DNA of 64,000 nucleotides from Hofstenia miamia. Its lineage: Eukaryota; Xenacoelomorpha; Acoela; Hofsteniidae. This document shows positions 46,411 to 61,410 of the stretch, piece after piece. The position numbers and the translations under genes were made by a program. A model generated the notes under the pieces. That model did not search any database, was not told the DNA's origin, and was given only the letters and a program-made list of their open reading frames with translations. Numbering within the stretch: the first letter of the stretch is position 1; each line of letters opens with the position of its first letter. The DNA lies in NCBI GenBank assembly GCA_900660155.1, contig CABFPE010000211.1, positions 777,942 through 841,941 of the forward strand, in the 5' to 3' direction.

Positions 46411-49400
46411 CTAGGGATAAATATTATTAAAATAAGCTATGATTATGAACATCTTTAATATATTAATAACCGCTATGCACTTAATTGAACTGTAAAATAA
46501 TGCAAAAATGAAAATGAATACGAATTTTTCCCAAATTAATCAGACTGTTTTCTAAGAATCAATCCTGGCTGCATTGATTATATATAGTGATGTAGTTCTT
46601 CAACTAATCATGGAAATGTCCACTAACAATGGAAACATTTTCTTTGTTACTACTACAAAGTACATACGACAAAGAGTTGTATTAGCCTCACCTTATTATC
46701 CTGTTTGTCTGTGTTTCTTAAGACGATTTTTGAAAAATATAAAGTTTGGCTTTTCATTGGCTCTCCACAATTGAAATTCTATGTATATTCAAAATAATTA
46801 GATTTGGCATTAGGGTTTGGAATTTTGCAGAAATTCATTATTTTCAATATCTGTCCTCTATGATGGATTTTTTTACTTTATGTTTCGGCTTTTAAAGTGT
46901 AGTACCCGGGGTACATTAGCGTCCGCTAATAAATAACATTTAACCCCAAAAAATATCTGGAAGGTTATCTAGAATTTTGAATGTTATTAATGCATGCACG
47001 TACATGTGATTTGCAATTATCTAAAGTTAAACATATTGTAGTAGCGTTACGATTCAGACTTGCTGTTGCGTATGATAGACTATGATCAACTCATCATGAA
47101 TTTTCCTAACAGAAAAGCTCGAAAAGCACCTATTTCATTGCTAAAGTAATAATTTTGTTTGCTATTTCATTGAGAATTCAAATTATATTTTTTGTTGGCT
47201 ATTAAACTATTAAAGAGGAGTGAATCAAATTCTTGTTGGAAATTCACTAAATTGTAAGATTAGAAAGGTGACAAAGCCACTAAATTTACATTTTTAATGG
47301 TTTCTATGCATACCATTACAACGTTGAAATAACTCAAATCACGAGAACATTTGATAGATTGATTATATGGACTTCATTTTGCGCTTAAAAGAAGCGCAAT
47401 AGTTAAATTAATATGAGCTCTAAGAAAAATGTTTAGAAAAAAGCTATTTTTATTTCAATGGGTCCAGTATAAAGCACGTAGACATTTACCAAATCCTTAA
47501 AATCACAGCTTTGACAATTTTCTTTAACCTTAAACAGTCTGGCGTCCATATTAAAGGACAAACCGTTTTTTCACATTTACAAAGAATTTTCTCCAAGCCC
47601 ATTACCAAATTTGAAAATCTTGGGGCATGGGTAGTTGCATTGGGGAACATACTTTAATGAAATGCTGAAAATTTCTATTAAAGCTATTGCTGTGAGAGAG
47701 GTTGTTGAAAATATTAACAAGTTTTCTTTGAAAATTTCGAATTTTTGAAAAAGAATGAAATGCCCTCCATACCTAATGTTCCTGTATTTAAAAAGTTTTG
47801 AGGCCATGGAGGCAATAAAAAACGGTTTCTTGATATGTGCAAAGGTATTTCAAACCCATTGGAGCGTGTCGTGCGCAAAGTCAGATGTCGTGGGGACGAA
47901 GGCCTCTACAAAATCTTTGTAATCATAGGTTGATTTTGAGTTACCATGTCTATTAAATTCAATATGCGACTTATTCTAATCTAAAACAGCTCAAGCGCCA
48001 ATTGCAACAGTGTGTAATGCTAAATTTATGTACTTCATTCTTATTAGGTACTTAGATAATATACAAAATTAAATTTGTAGTATTGTAAAATTAGCATTTT
48101 CATAAATATAACTTTTTGCGTATTCAAAACAAGAAAAACCTTTTTTGAAAAACGAGTTTTTCTCTATACATTCTAAAGCAAATTTTTCTCTTAGTGCAAA
48201 TATAATGTGACAATTGCGCTTCTCTTCGGCTCATACGACCACTATATCAAAAATTATAGTAATTTTCGGATATTTCATCAACTAAAGGTCTGCTAACACT
48301 GGTAGTATGCATAAAAACAATCAAAAATTTAGTTTTTTGATGATTTTGGGTGACTTGTCACACCTTTCTAGAACTATTCATTTTAGCAAATAACTCCACA
48401 TGTACATTGAAACAATCAGGCCCGTGGTTTGCAATTGCAAGTTAGGGGGCCACAAAGTTCAACAAACTAATCATAGTTTTACTTATATGAAATAGTTTCA
48501 CACATTTTCATTGAGTTTTTTAATAGTAGTTGATATATTTTAACTAAAATATATTGACTCTAACTTAATTACAGAATACTAGAATGAATACTATGGAGTT
48601 TTGTATCCAGAATGCCGGAAGAAAGGGGTGGGGCAAAGTAACCCAATAGGAAGAGCCATGCCCCTCTTAGCCACAGCTCTGATGCAAACGTGATGAATGG
48701 TATTGAGGGTAAAGATATACTCGGGCCGAATTACTTCTTTCAGCTTTGTTATAGCATTTCGATATTGCACAAGTCATTATAAAATAGAACAGATGTTTCG
48801 CAAAATCACAAGGTTTCAAATCTCCACTAAAGATTTGCAAGCTAAATTTATATTATTAAATGTTTGTTCAAACAATAACATATGTTGGTATCAATGGGTT
48901 CTAGCGATACTTACCCTGTAAGAAAGTAATTCTACCTATTTTAAGACAAAAAGTACTTCAATGCTCAGACTCCCGCTTTAAGTATTTTGTAACACCCTTA
49001 TTTAAAATCAAATAGAAATACCTTAGTCTTATGGAGAAGAGCTCTGGCTAAGCACAGCAACTGTTTTTGTCCAATAGATAGCTTGGATCCGTTTTCACCG
49101 ATGTCTTCATTAAGACCTCCAAGACTAAATGGGCTCTCTCTTTAATTTACTACCAGTAACAAACTGAAGAAACAAAAATTAAAACGAGTACGTAAGTCAA
49201 TAATATTAGAAGCAACTTAGCGTTCTATCAAATTATGATTTATTCATACAACGTATTGCTTAGAAAATAATAATGTGCACTGAAGTAAATCTTTTTGTAT
49301 TTTGTCTATCATTACAACTGTAAAAATGTTCCATTTTGAAAATGCCTCCGCTTCTTAGTAAAAAAACATACATTTATTGATTGAGACAAATTGTCAAACC

Positions 49401-51857
49401 CCAACACACATTTGCTAATAGGTTTAATTGAACTATCAAGAATAAAAAATAGGTACTTTACAGAGAAATAAATTCTTTAAGCTGTACTTTCTCCAGAACG
49501 TCCAAAATCTCAAAATCAGTGAATTGACCGTATATATCCACATTATCTCGTACAGATCCCAAAAACAAAAAAGGATCCTGCGGAATTACACAAATCTTAG
49601 CTCTAAAACAAACATTTCTGAAATTTCAAAATCTAAATATTAATATTATTAATTTTTAATTCCATTTAACCCACGTAATTAACTATTTAAGGTACTTACA
49701 CTGCTGGCTAAGAATTTCACTACTTATTAGTAGAGTTGAAAATTGGCCTGGCAGAGCAGTACCGCACGTTGTTGGTTTCACTGATAAAAATGCAAAATTG
49801 GCGGAATTAAGGTACCTTACATTGAGTTCATTTAAAAATGCTTTAAGCAGCACAAATCAAATTAAGCATATTGCATATTTAATTCACAGAATTCATCATT
49901 ATTACGTTTATCAAGTTATTCTCAGATCATTAATTTTTCACTAGTTATTTCCCAACCAAATTTGCTTGGCCTGACAGAAAAATATCCGACATACTGCAAC
50001 CCTGTTTCTTATTATTTATAAATATCATAAAATGAATAAAATATAATTAAGTAGTCTGTATATATAATATATTAATAAACTACAACGATTAGACATTTTT
50101 TAAACATACTATTAAACAAAATGTCGAATAAAAAAATATAGGTTTTCTTCAATACGAACTGGTTTCAAATGATTTAATTTGAAAAGAAATTAAAAACTAA
50201 TGTTTTGATAACCAAATATGTCGATCAAAATAAGTTAAATTCATTGAACAAAATAATTGATTGTTGATTGACGAAACTCCATTTTAACTATATACGACTT
50301 AAGGTTACCTGAATTTTCGAAGAGGGAGCCTCATAATATTGCTGTCGCCAAGAGTGATACAGCCATTTTCAATTTCATTCATTCGACATAATGCCATAAA
50401 CAGAGAAGACTTACCAGACCCAGTGCGGCCAACAATACCGATTTTTTCTCCCATTTTTACTTGAAATGAAACGTTTTGAAGAGCAAAAGGAAGTTCAGGC
50501 CGATATCTTAGATAAACCTGATCGAACCACAAATCTCCAGTCAGTTCATTATCTAGATCTGCCTAAACGTCATAACATGTGTCTGTTTAAAAATCATTTT
50601 TAAGAATTTTGTAGGTATATATTGTCGATTCTAGCAAAACAATAAACGAAACTTTGGCACAATGATTCTTGAAATGTTTGTAAAACATTGTTAGACCTTT
50701 CATTCAGTTTTATAGAATTAAGTAGTTCTATACTAAAGGCAACTATAGAGTTACTATTTACTGACTTAACTGCCATACAACTTAACTTTTATTGATAAAC
50801 AATTGCTCTTAAATCAGTTCGCCATGCAGACCATTTTGGTGACTATAGAANNNNNNNNNNNNNNNNNNNNNNNNNNNNNNNNNNNNNNNNNNNNNNNNNN
50901 NNNNNNNNNNNNNNNNNNNNNNNNNNNNNNNNNNNNNNNNNNNNNNNNNNNNNNNNNNNNNNNNNNNNNNNNNNNNNNNNNNNNNNNNNNNNNNNNNNNN
51001 NNNNNNNNNNNNNNNNNNNNNNNNNNNNNNNNNNNNNNNNNNNNNNNNNNNNNNNNNNNNNNNNNNNNNNNNNNNNNNNNNNNNNNNNNNNNNNNNNNNN
51101 NNNNNNNNNNNNNNNNNNNNNNNNNNNNNNNNNNNNNNNNNNNNNNNNNNNNNNNNNNNNNNNNNNNNNNNNNNNNNNNNNNNNNNNNNNNNNNNNNNNN
51201 NNNNNNNNNNNNNNNNNNNNNNNNNNNNNNNNNNNNNNNNNNNNNNNNNNNNNNNNNNNNNNNNNNNNNNNNNNNNNNNNNNNNNNNNNNNNNNNNNNNN
51301 NNNNNNNNNNNNNNNNNNNNNNNNNNNNNNNNNNNNNNNNNNNNNNNNNNNNNNNNNNNNNNNNNNNNNNNNNNNNNNNNNNNNNNNNNNNNNNNNNNNN
51401 NNNNNNNNNNNNNNNNNNNNNNNNNNNNNNNNNNNNNNNNNNNNNNNNNNNNNNNNNNNNNNNNNNNNNNNNNNNNNNNNNNNNNNNNNNNNNNNNNNNN
51501 NNNNNNNNNNNNNNNNNNNNNNNNNNNNNNNNNNNNNNNNNNNNNNNNNNNNNNNNNNNNNNNNNNNNNNNNNNNNNNNNNNNNNNNNNNNNNNNNNNNN
51601 NNNNNNNNNNNNNNNNNNNNNNNNNNNNNNNNNNNNNNNNNNNNNNNNNNNNNNNNNNNNNNNNNNNNNNNNNNNNNNNNNNNNNNNNNNNNNNNNNNNN
51701 NNNNNNNNNNNNNNNNNNNNNNNNNNNNNNNNNNNNNNNNNNNNNNNNNNNNNNNNNNNNNNNNNNNNNNNNNNNNACAAATATGCCTAATCAATTCACT
51801 TATTCGGTCGATCAAACACAGCGAAATATATAATATAATATAATATGCATATAATAT

Positions 51858-51921
<64 letters not shown>

Positions 51922-54900
51922 TAAATACATACATATGAAAAAATTTTTTTGAAAATACTAGAACAACAGGTAGCATACCAGCAAGAACATACAGCTTACC
52001 AAAACACCAAAAACAGAGAATAAACTCCTATGCGCCCAGTCTTAAGTTCCATAAACAACAACACCTATTTATAGAAGTCTATTTAAAGAACTAGATAATA
52101 TTGTTAAGCTATTTATTCCCCAGCATTGAAGATTGCTCAAACGAAATAAAGAAATAAAAAAGTTATTAAATTGAGACACTCCTTACTAATACTTGCGTTG
52201 AAGAAACCATTGAACATATAATGACAACCATAATTTATTCATCTACTCTTCTATCACTACTACAACTGGCTTATTGAAAAAACAACTTCTGTTAGCATTA
52301 ATTCAAATATAATTAATTCCTGCCAATGAAATGGATTTCAAAAACCTTCTTAGTAATTAATCACATTTTTTTCCTGATCTCTATGCTCGTTTTGAAAGCA
52401 ATAGAGATGCAGAAGGAATTGCTTAGACCAACCATAGTTCGCGTGTTGCTGACAAAGCAATGCTATTACGTATAATTTGAAAATGGTTATTTGAGTGACA
52501 AGTAGAAAATGAAAATCACTTCAATTAAGCTATACTTGCTATACTGAATTTTATTATTAAGGTGCACGCAGTGCAATATTAAGAAAGAATCAAAACATGA
52601 TATAAAGCAAAAATACGAAGAATGAATTTTTCAATAATTTTAGAAGTAATTGTTACCTCGTCATCTTCTTTAAGGATTTCTCTATCTGTATTTTCAATAT
52701 AATTATAGACCCGCTCGATTGCAATCATATTCTTTTCGTTTTCGATCAAGTGATGGAAAAAGTTGGATACTTTCTCTTCGAAGACTAAGCTATATACTAA
52801 CGCTAATCCCATCTTTGCTAAACTTCAATGGTAAATTTTTTTAAAGTTTAATATACCAAGTAAATTAAAGAATTTTTTCGATTGACGAACACCCTTCTTT
52901 GGAAGTTACGAGCATCATAAGTCACCTGTTGTAACTACCAAATAATTAAATAACATAAATTAATAGCTAAAATGTATACAATTTGAAAAATAAAATGTAT
53001 AATTTGGTAAAAATATTGATCTAGATATCTTAGAATTTCAAGTAAAAATGCTGCTACAACTTAGTTTAAATTTTTCTGATGATTATTAATTAGCATGACT
53101 TTTTCCATGCTATGAAACAAAACTTTTGAATGGAAGAGTTCGTTTTAAAAAAATTAAGAGACTTAACTTCCCATAAATTTTGATCTTTAAGTGATTGATG
53201 GTATTTGAGTAGGAACCAATCACTTGAAATAACTAGTTTGAGAATCTTGCAAAAATACCGCAATTCCGACGATTTGTGCTTTATTATTGATGAATTACGC
53301 ATTTCACATACTTCTTTGTCAACGTTTAGTTGGGATAAATTACAAACCTGGTGAAATATCTAGAGAAAAGACTTCTTTTTGCAGAATTCCAAACAACACT
53401 ACTATGGTGAAAACTGCGATTCCAATGAACCGAAATCGTACTACCAACCACTCTTCAATAGCACGCTCATTAAAGTTTGCAACAAGCAGAGCCAATACAC
53501 GATTGAAATTCTCTTTTATATAAAAATTTGTGACGCCTAAGGCACGAACTACCTCCAATCCACGAAGTGTATCATTAAAATGTGAATAAACAGGAGAGTT
53601 TGTGACAGAAGAAATGCGTCGAAGTTCACGACTAGTTGTCCGGTAGTATTTCTAAATGACTGTACAATCTAAAATCCCTAGCGAAACACACACACACACA
53701 TATATGTATATAATACACATATTCATATATATATATATATATATATATAGACATATATCAAAGTACAATATGCAGAAAATTTGTATTTCACCTAAGAAAA
53801 ATAGTTAAGCTGCAGATATTTTTCCTAGTAATCTTAGGAAAGAATCGTTGGGAACATTTCTAATGCAGAATATAAATACTTTGAAAAGGCCATTCACAAG
53901 AGTCTTCAGAAGTAAAGAAATCTGTCACGGTGTTAAATAGATTTTATATATTTCATTTTATATTTGCAACACGCTCAATTTTCTGAAATGCTTTGCTATC
54001 ATATAAAGGACAAGAAATATTTTGAAATTTTACTTTATATTCAAATTTGCAATTTGATTGGTTGTTAACAGTAAAGATCTTTTTACACGCTCAAAGTTTA
54101 AGCGTCCACAAAAATATTCATTTGTGCAATAAATTAAATTGAACAGGTCGCACACTAATGGAAATCCAATAAAACAGCAAATCATGCAGGATTTTTTATT
54201 CTATATTTAATTTATAAAAGACATTTGACATATATTGCTTAAAAAAATTGATTAAGGTAAAATGGTGATAGTTTGCTCTCTGCTTTATGCAAAGATAATT
54301 GAAATATAGCTATTTTTAACTACTTAAAAATCAAAAATAGTGGTTAAAAATGCAACCTAATCGAATGATTTTAGCATTTTTAAGAAAAAGCAAGCATAAT
54401 CAACACACTGATAAATAAAGTATTTGTCTCCATTTTTTCTTCTACGCAGGCTATACAGAAATATGTTCATGAATTTTTGGAAGCTGATGTCCTTCTTCAT
54501 ATGAATATGATTTTAATTCGCAACTAATTTATCATATAGATTTCAAAAATCCCTTAAAATTGAATTAATTGTCGATTTATGAAAAATGCATTAGGAATTT
54601 CAATTAATAGTACTAATTAAACTCTTTGGTCTTAAGGTGGATGAAACCCAAATCCCCCAAAATCTATAAAGTATTTCCTTTGAAGAAAAGCAGCATTACA
54701 GTGCTATTGCTTCGCCATATAGAATAATTTCAAAACGAAATTAAAACGCAGACCCATATAGCACAATCGATAAAAATATTTTTTTATACCATGTATGAAG
54801 ATAGTACATACACACAGAATCGATTCTCATACGCATTTTCAGAAAAAAATAATCTGCTCTATGATCCGTCAAAAATATATTATGGCTTGTATCATCGACA

Positions 54901-57900
54901 AAATATTGTGTAGAATGGCATTTCCAACCTTTTCCATGACTTATTTATATTGTTTGCACACTAAAACATATTCCACCTGTGACTGTGTTGCTGCATAATG
55001 ATTCTCAAAATTGCCATAGCATTCAATGCGTTGCCAAATAAATTCAACTTTTTTCAAAATTAAATAATTTAAAGGTTTTTATTTAGTAATATGCCAAACT
55101 TAGTTATTTAAAAAACCATATACCTGAACTACATAAAAGAAATAAAGCATAACAAGTAGAAATGGCAGAAGATAAGGAAGAATTATTGCAATAACAATGA
55201 AATTAAGTGAAGTTGAAAAAAATGATTCAAGTACAACGCTGCACGTCATTGGCAGCTCAATGTCTATGATTTCAATGTCAGCTGAGAATCTGTTTATAAT
55301 ACGACCAACTGGAGTCGCTATGAAGAAATTCGTCGTTAGCTAAAATATTAGACATTATTAAATAGTTATTAATTAGATCAAACACTCATTGTCACAATAG
55401 TAACTGTCATTAGCACTTGTAACAGTATGCCTATTAAGTTGATAAAAGTGTCTAATATTTACAAGATGTTCAAACTTAGTTAATCTTTTGCTCCAATCTT
55501 GAAGAGCACACTCATTGTTGGTATCAAACTTGCAGTTGTAGCTAAAATTCTTCAGTTCTATAGGGAATATTCATCCTCTTGATTTGAAAATGATCGCTCG
55601 AATTAAAATATCAAATGCTCAAGGTTTGTAGTGTTCAAGTATAAATTGCCACCTAGTATTCGAAAAATTCATTGCTATTAAGCTATAGCATAGCATCAGA
55701 AGTGTCCATGAACTTTTATATAGCTCCTGTAAAAAAATGAGAAAAAATTTCACATCGATTAAGTGCCATGTCCTGCACAAACACATTTATGTGATCAGGG
55801 ACTTTATTAATTGTCATTAAAAATGTCTCATCAAGATGCAAGAAACGTTGTGCAATATCTTTACTCTACTAGAACCACACAGCGCAAAACTTAGCTATCG
55901 GGTATGAACCCAAAAACAATCTACAGAAACTTTAAGAAAATCGACACGCCAAAAAGGAACAAAGGAAATGGGCAACCCCTCAAATTGCCTGGATGTGAAT
56001 GGAAAGTTTTTTCAAAAATGCTTTAGAAAGCCCATTGAAATCTACCGCTTATTTGAACTCAATGTTTCAACAAACCCAAAACAAAGTTGTCTCAACATCA
56101 AAAGTGTACCGAGGACTTCCAAAAGCAGAGATCTGTAAAGAAATGTGCAAAAAAGTGCCACTATTGACACAAAAACAGAAAGAAAACCGGGTTAGCTTCT
56201 GTGAAACATGGTCGTTGATGATTTTTCAAAAATGTTTTCATAGATTCCATGTTCCAGCTGCATAGAAATAGAAACAACACTTTTCATTAGTCTACGACAG
56301 CCAAGACGCTTTTGAAGCTATCTCAAAAATTTTTCCAAAAATCCTGGTTTGGGGTGTTCTGAGCTTTAAGGGTTTTTGCCTGAAAATTTTGGAAGCAGGT
56401 ACTGTAGACAGTTCAAAGTATACTGATATTTTAGCAGATTTTATCCCATTCACAGACCGGTGCTACCGGACTGGAGGGATTCTTCAGCAAGATGGGGTAA
56501 CCCCCCATTCTTCAAGACATACCTAAAAATTTTTCAGAGAAAAAATCTACAACAAATTTGGCAATTGCCTGCCAACTCACCGCACCTTTCACTTATGGAA
56601 AGTGTTTGGGAGATCATGGAGAACGATTTGGAAAAAAATCTAATAAATATGCAAAAATTCAAGCAATATTTGCTGGAGTTCAAGGAAAAAATTAGCCCGA
56701 GAATGCAGATGAAATTAATAGACTCAATTAAGGACTGATTTTTTAAATGTGTTAGCTCCGGAGGCAACGTTGTCAAAATTCTTTTGTGTAAACTTATAGA
56801 AAACTAAATTTGCCATCGATTGATATAAATTATGTTGAAAAAATTCTGTTTCTCATTTTTTGACTGGAGCTATTTATCTAACAAAACATCAATTGCTTTG
56901 TAAAAAAATTCAAAAATCATTGGACGTACCGCATTGTAGGCATATTTTCTTTCTATTTTTGGACAAATTATGTAATTTTCAATTTACCCAAGAAAACGTA
57001 GTAATTCCTCGTATCACTTTATATGGTAAAATTTTTTACAATAACAATTAAACCTTAGCATAAAGTCAAATATTGTGCATATACAATTAAAGAAGTTAAT
57101 TACATAAATGATTCAATATGTTTAGGAAAAGTATCACGTATTCACCTGAAGGATTGATTTCAATAACTTATCATGAATCCATTGACCAGCTCCGACACCT
57201 TTAAAAATAAAGAAGAATGTCGTACAAAGAACTATGATGCTGTTGAAGATACCTATGCCCATAAATACTGCCAGAAATAGATTCGAATTTGCATCCACAA
57301 TTGTTCTAAAAAGCAAAAGTTAGGGTCAATGAGCAACAATATTATGAATTGATGAGATGAAATCTTGAAACCTTGAATTTATAAACATAAACCGTATATC
57401 ACAGCAATAATGATTTCCAGTAGTTATAGTAGGTTGCCCAAAGTTCATATTATTATAATACCAGATTATTGGAGCATTAGCAATAAAACTTAATGAATAA
57501 TTTTCTACAATAAACAGCACTACGACTTTTGTGCACTCAAATGAAAATTTAGCATAAAAAATGTTTGTATTCATTCAGAAAATTCTGAAATATTTACATT
57601 AAGATTTTGTGATACATCAGACAGTCTTGAATAACTTAGTAACATCATATTAACACAAGCATTTGAACAAGAGCATCTCGACAAACTGGATGAAAACATT
57701 TTGATATTGCACTAGAAATATAGCACTTAACAAGCTGTAAAATGAGCACAGCTGTATGAAATTTTTACATAAATTTAAAATAGGACGCTTGCTCTGGCCT
57801 CAATTCTGTCCTCCCACTGAGGCCAAGCTTGAATATAAAACGTTAAAACTCGTAATTTCAATTCTCAAACTTTTCCAAATGCACTAAAAATATAGTTTAT

Positions 57901-60900
57901 ACTATAAAATTTAGATTGCAAAATAAAGCCATAATTATTTGAGTAATGATATGCATTTTCATAACTTTTTTAACTTCCATATGTTGCAGATTTAATGGTA
58001 AAATATATTATAATTTAGAATACTTGAAAAATTGGTAAAACTATAAAAATGAAATTTATGGACATATTATTTATATATTTATACATGAATTTGGGAAATC
58101 ATTAGTTAACTTACCCAGAACTTTGTTTTGAGAATTTTTCTTTTGAATCCCCCCAAAAAGAAAGCCAAAAATCCATTGCACCTCCAATTCTTAAATTTTT
58201 TTATTATAATAATTTTATAACTTGAGGGGTCACAGGCCCCAACTCAAAAATAATTTGTTGAAAAATATTTCAAAAAAGAAAATCTTTTAAAAAATTTTGT
58301 TAAGTGCATAATAAAAAAAAAAAATTTTGGGGACCTATTAAAACAATTCGAAAATTTTACAAAATTTTTTTTTTTTAAAAATATTAAAATTTTTCGGTTT
58401 CAAAATCTCCTAAACTTATTCAAAAAAGAAAACTTTCGAAAAATAAAACTTTTTAAGAATATAGATAAGTGAATTGTTCTTTATTAAATTTTCGCTTTTC
58501 TTCGCTCCGCCTTTTGAAATTTCTTTTTTATTCGATTCGATTTTTTTTTAAAAAATTGTTTTTTTTATTAATTGAGATAAATAATTCCTGGTATACAGTG
58601 AACAAGTGAAATTTTTCTTGCAACTCAACTATATATTTTGCATTATGACATTTATAGCACGTCTAAATGGATTCGTCTTAATAATATTCGGTTTAATTAA
58701 ATTGGCTCCTCATGCTTTCTAATTTTTATTAATTAAGGCGCTTTTTTATTCTCGCTTAACCCCTTAATCTTTTTTTTTCCCCCGGGTAGGCCGCTAACGC
58801 TTGCGTTTGTAAATAGGTTGATTTTATGTCTGCTGATTGCTTGCCTAAGGATTCCGGGTTTACTTATTGTTGCCTCCTCTCCAACAACCCAACCTAATTA
58901 ATCATAGCTCCTCCAAGCTACTCTTGCGCATCTTGCGTACTGCTCATTGTGCTCCAACCNTAAATGGATTCGTCTTAATAATATTCGGTTTAATTAAATT
59001 GGCTCCTCATGCTTTCTAATTGTTCATTAATGACGCTTTTTAATCCTCGCTTATCCCTTTATCATTTTTTTTGCACCGCGTATGCCGCTTACGCTTGCGC
59101 TTGTCAATACGCTGATATAGATATGTTGAAATTTTTAAAGGCATGCTATATCTTCCCTATATGATTCTTAACACAAGAACTAATCAGTTTTCCGGTAGTC
59201 TGAATGCTTGCCTTAGGATTCCAGGTGTACTTAATATTGCTGCCTTCTCTACAACCATCCAACCTAATTAATCATAGCTCCTCCAAGCTACTCTTGCGCA
59301 TCTTGCGTACTGCTCATTGTGCTCCAACCGCTACTGGAAATACTTCAAATTTATTCAATTGTTCTACTTCTTCTGTCACTTCTCTATAGGCCTACTTGTC
59401 TATCTTATCCTTGTTCTTGCCATTTAATTTTTTTTCCTTCAGTACTTCTATGTCCATTAATTTTCCCCACGTTCTTTCTATCTGCTACCAACAATGTCTG
59501 GTCTCCTTGCTTTAAAAAGATGCTTGTGTGTACTGGGAAATTCAATTCAACCGTTATATTCTCCTTCTCTTTGATAATATCAACAATTATATTTCAAAAA
59601 TGTATATTTACGAGATTATTTCTAAATCTTACTCTACTGCACAAGTATGAAAGTGTTGGCATATGATGGCCGGTTGGGAAAGGCTGACACAGCTAGCAGT
59701 TCAGATTTACAGTAGACTTTGAGTATCGGGTAAAAATCATAACTAGGTCGATTATTTTTTTATCAATAAATTCATTTAGTATTTTGACTACAAAATTTGA
59801 CAAAAAACTAAGAAGTTTTTACCTTATTTTGACGCAATGATAAAATTAAAACGAATACAAACTGAATGTGTATTGCTTAAAGCGTGTTATAAAGTACTGC
59901 TTAGACAAAAATATAATGCTTAAAAAAACAACGATCCTTTACTATAATATTACGGAACTGTGAATTTTGTTTTCGAAAATGGTATTATATTAGATCATCT
60001 AGTTTATCTTAAATTCAAATTTTATAAGGATTTTCAGGGAAATATGAAAATTTACGAATTTAATAACGGGTTTTCACCATATTTTGTCCCAACAAAATAC
60101 TTTTGAATTTTTGAAGTTTAAACCATACTAAATATTTGCATAATTGGCGTTTTACAGGTCTAAGAAATTTTGGAATGTTTTTGTCTTTATTGACTTCTAG
60201 GCACCATGGTCGTAAGCTACAGGATGATGCAATTGAGACGACCTCAAGAAGCTATGAAGTTAAAGAATGAAAAATCATATGTAGTTGACAACCATAAAAA
60301 CTTAATAGATGAGATAGAGAAGTCATGAAAACGAAAGAAGTAAAAATCTCAAAATACTAAGAAAGCAGTAAATGAGTCATTTAAGTCAAATATATTTGAA
60401 AAAAGCATTGTAGTTCGATGTGGGATAAAATGTGTTAGCAGACAAAAGAACATTGATCATACAATATTTTGTGACATACAGCAAAAACAACGCATCCTGA
60501 TGCAATTTAACAGCATTTGACTGTTGTATCAATTGAACAAGAGTAGACATATAAAAGAAAGTTCAATTGGGTAAAGACACGAGTTCTAAGAGAAACCTTC
60601 AGACTTCCTGCTAAAAGTTGATTTACAAAGTACATCAATGCCGGTGTATGACAAAAGATAACATAGCTAAAAATGAAATGTTGTCTGCTGTCTGTAGTAA
60701 ATTGCTATATTGAAACAGACAAGATAGATGAAGATCACTGACTAGGTGGTAAGCAAGGATGAAGTATTATATTACCTAAATAATGAAACTGATATAAAGG
60801 GTGCAATTGAGATTGAGGAAACATTGTATGAGTTATGAAGATAAAAAATTGATATCAGAAAAAAGTATAAATATTTATAGAAGCAATGGGTACCTTGAAA

Positions 60901-61369
60901 TAATAATAACTAAGATATTTGCTTCCAAATAATTTGTCATACATTTGCTTTTAGATTAATACATGCAATCTTTCAAAAAATCATACCAACCTTGTGAAAA
61001 AAATAATCCAATAATGATAACAATAGTAGATATAATTCCAAATGCAGATGTGTATTTGAAATATAAAGCAGAGTTAATTGCACCAACTTGCTGATCTTCT
61101 GGAACAATCGTCGTTTCCTCATCAGAACATTCGTCGTCACTGAGTGTATTTTCACTTTGTAATTCGAATTCTTGTTGCGAATGTTGTTTTTCTGACTCAG
61201 ATTGCTTTACTAAGTCAGTGTACTTTGGTAGAATACTGCTGGGTGGTCCTAATTATTCTTGAAATAATGCTTAGCAAAACAATGTTCAATCCTTACATAA
61301 TGTTTTTGATTGATTGGTCGATCAAACACAGCGAAATATATAATATAATATGTTGACATTAAAGGAAAG

Positions 61370-61410
<41 letters not shown>

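Noticed and set aside
48417-48681. Target-site duplication of the hAT-like MITE
   Set aside because: The 8-mers on the two sides do not match, so the ends may be misplaced; kept as tentative only.
50803-51843. Three apparent open frames of over 320 codons
   Set aside because: They run through the 946-base N gap; no real sequence supports them.
57775-57835. Mini-exon candidate for the missing TMD2 piece (W-P-Q-W-E-D)
   Set aside because: Two Trp residues fit loosely, but there is no good donor in the required phase, and the similarity is too short.
59204-59666. Plus-strand frames of 61 and 115 codons
   Set aside because: Pyrimidine-rich antisense of a minus-strand LINE relic; no domain.
60973-61155. 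60-codon minus-strand frame MKIHSV...
   Set aside because: It is a shadow in another frame of the ABCC linker/TM exon, whose true frame is acidic linker plus a helix.
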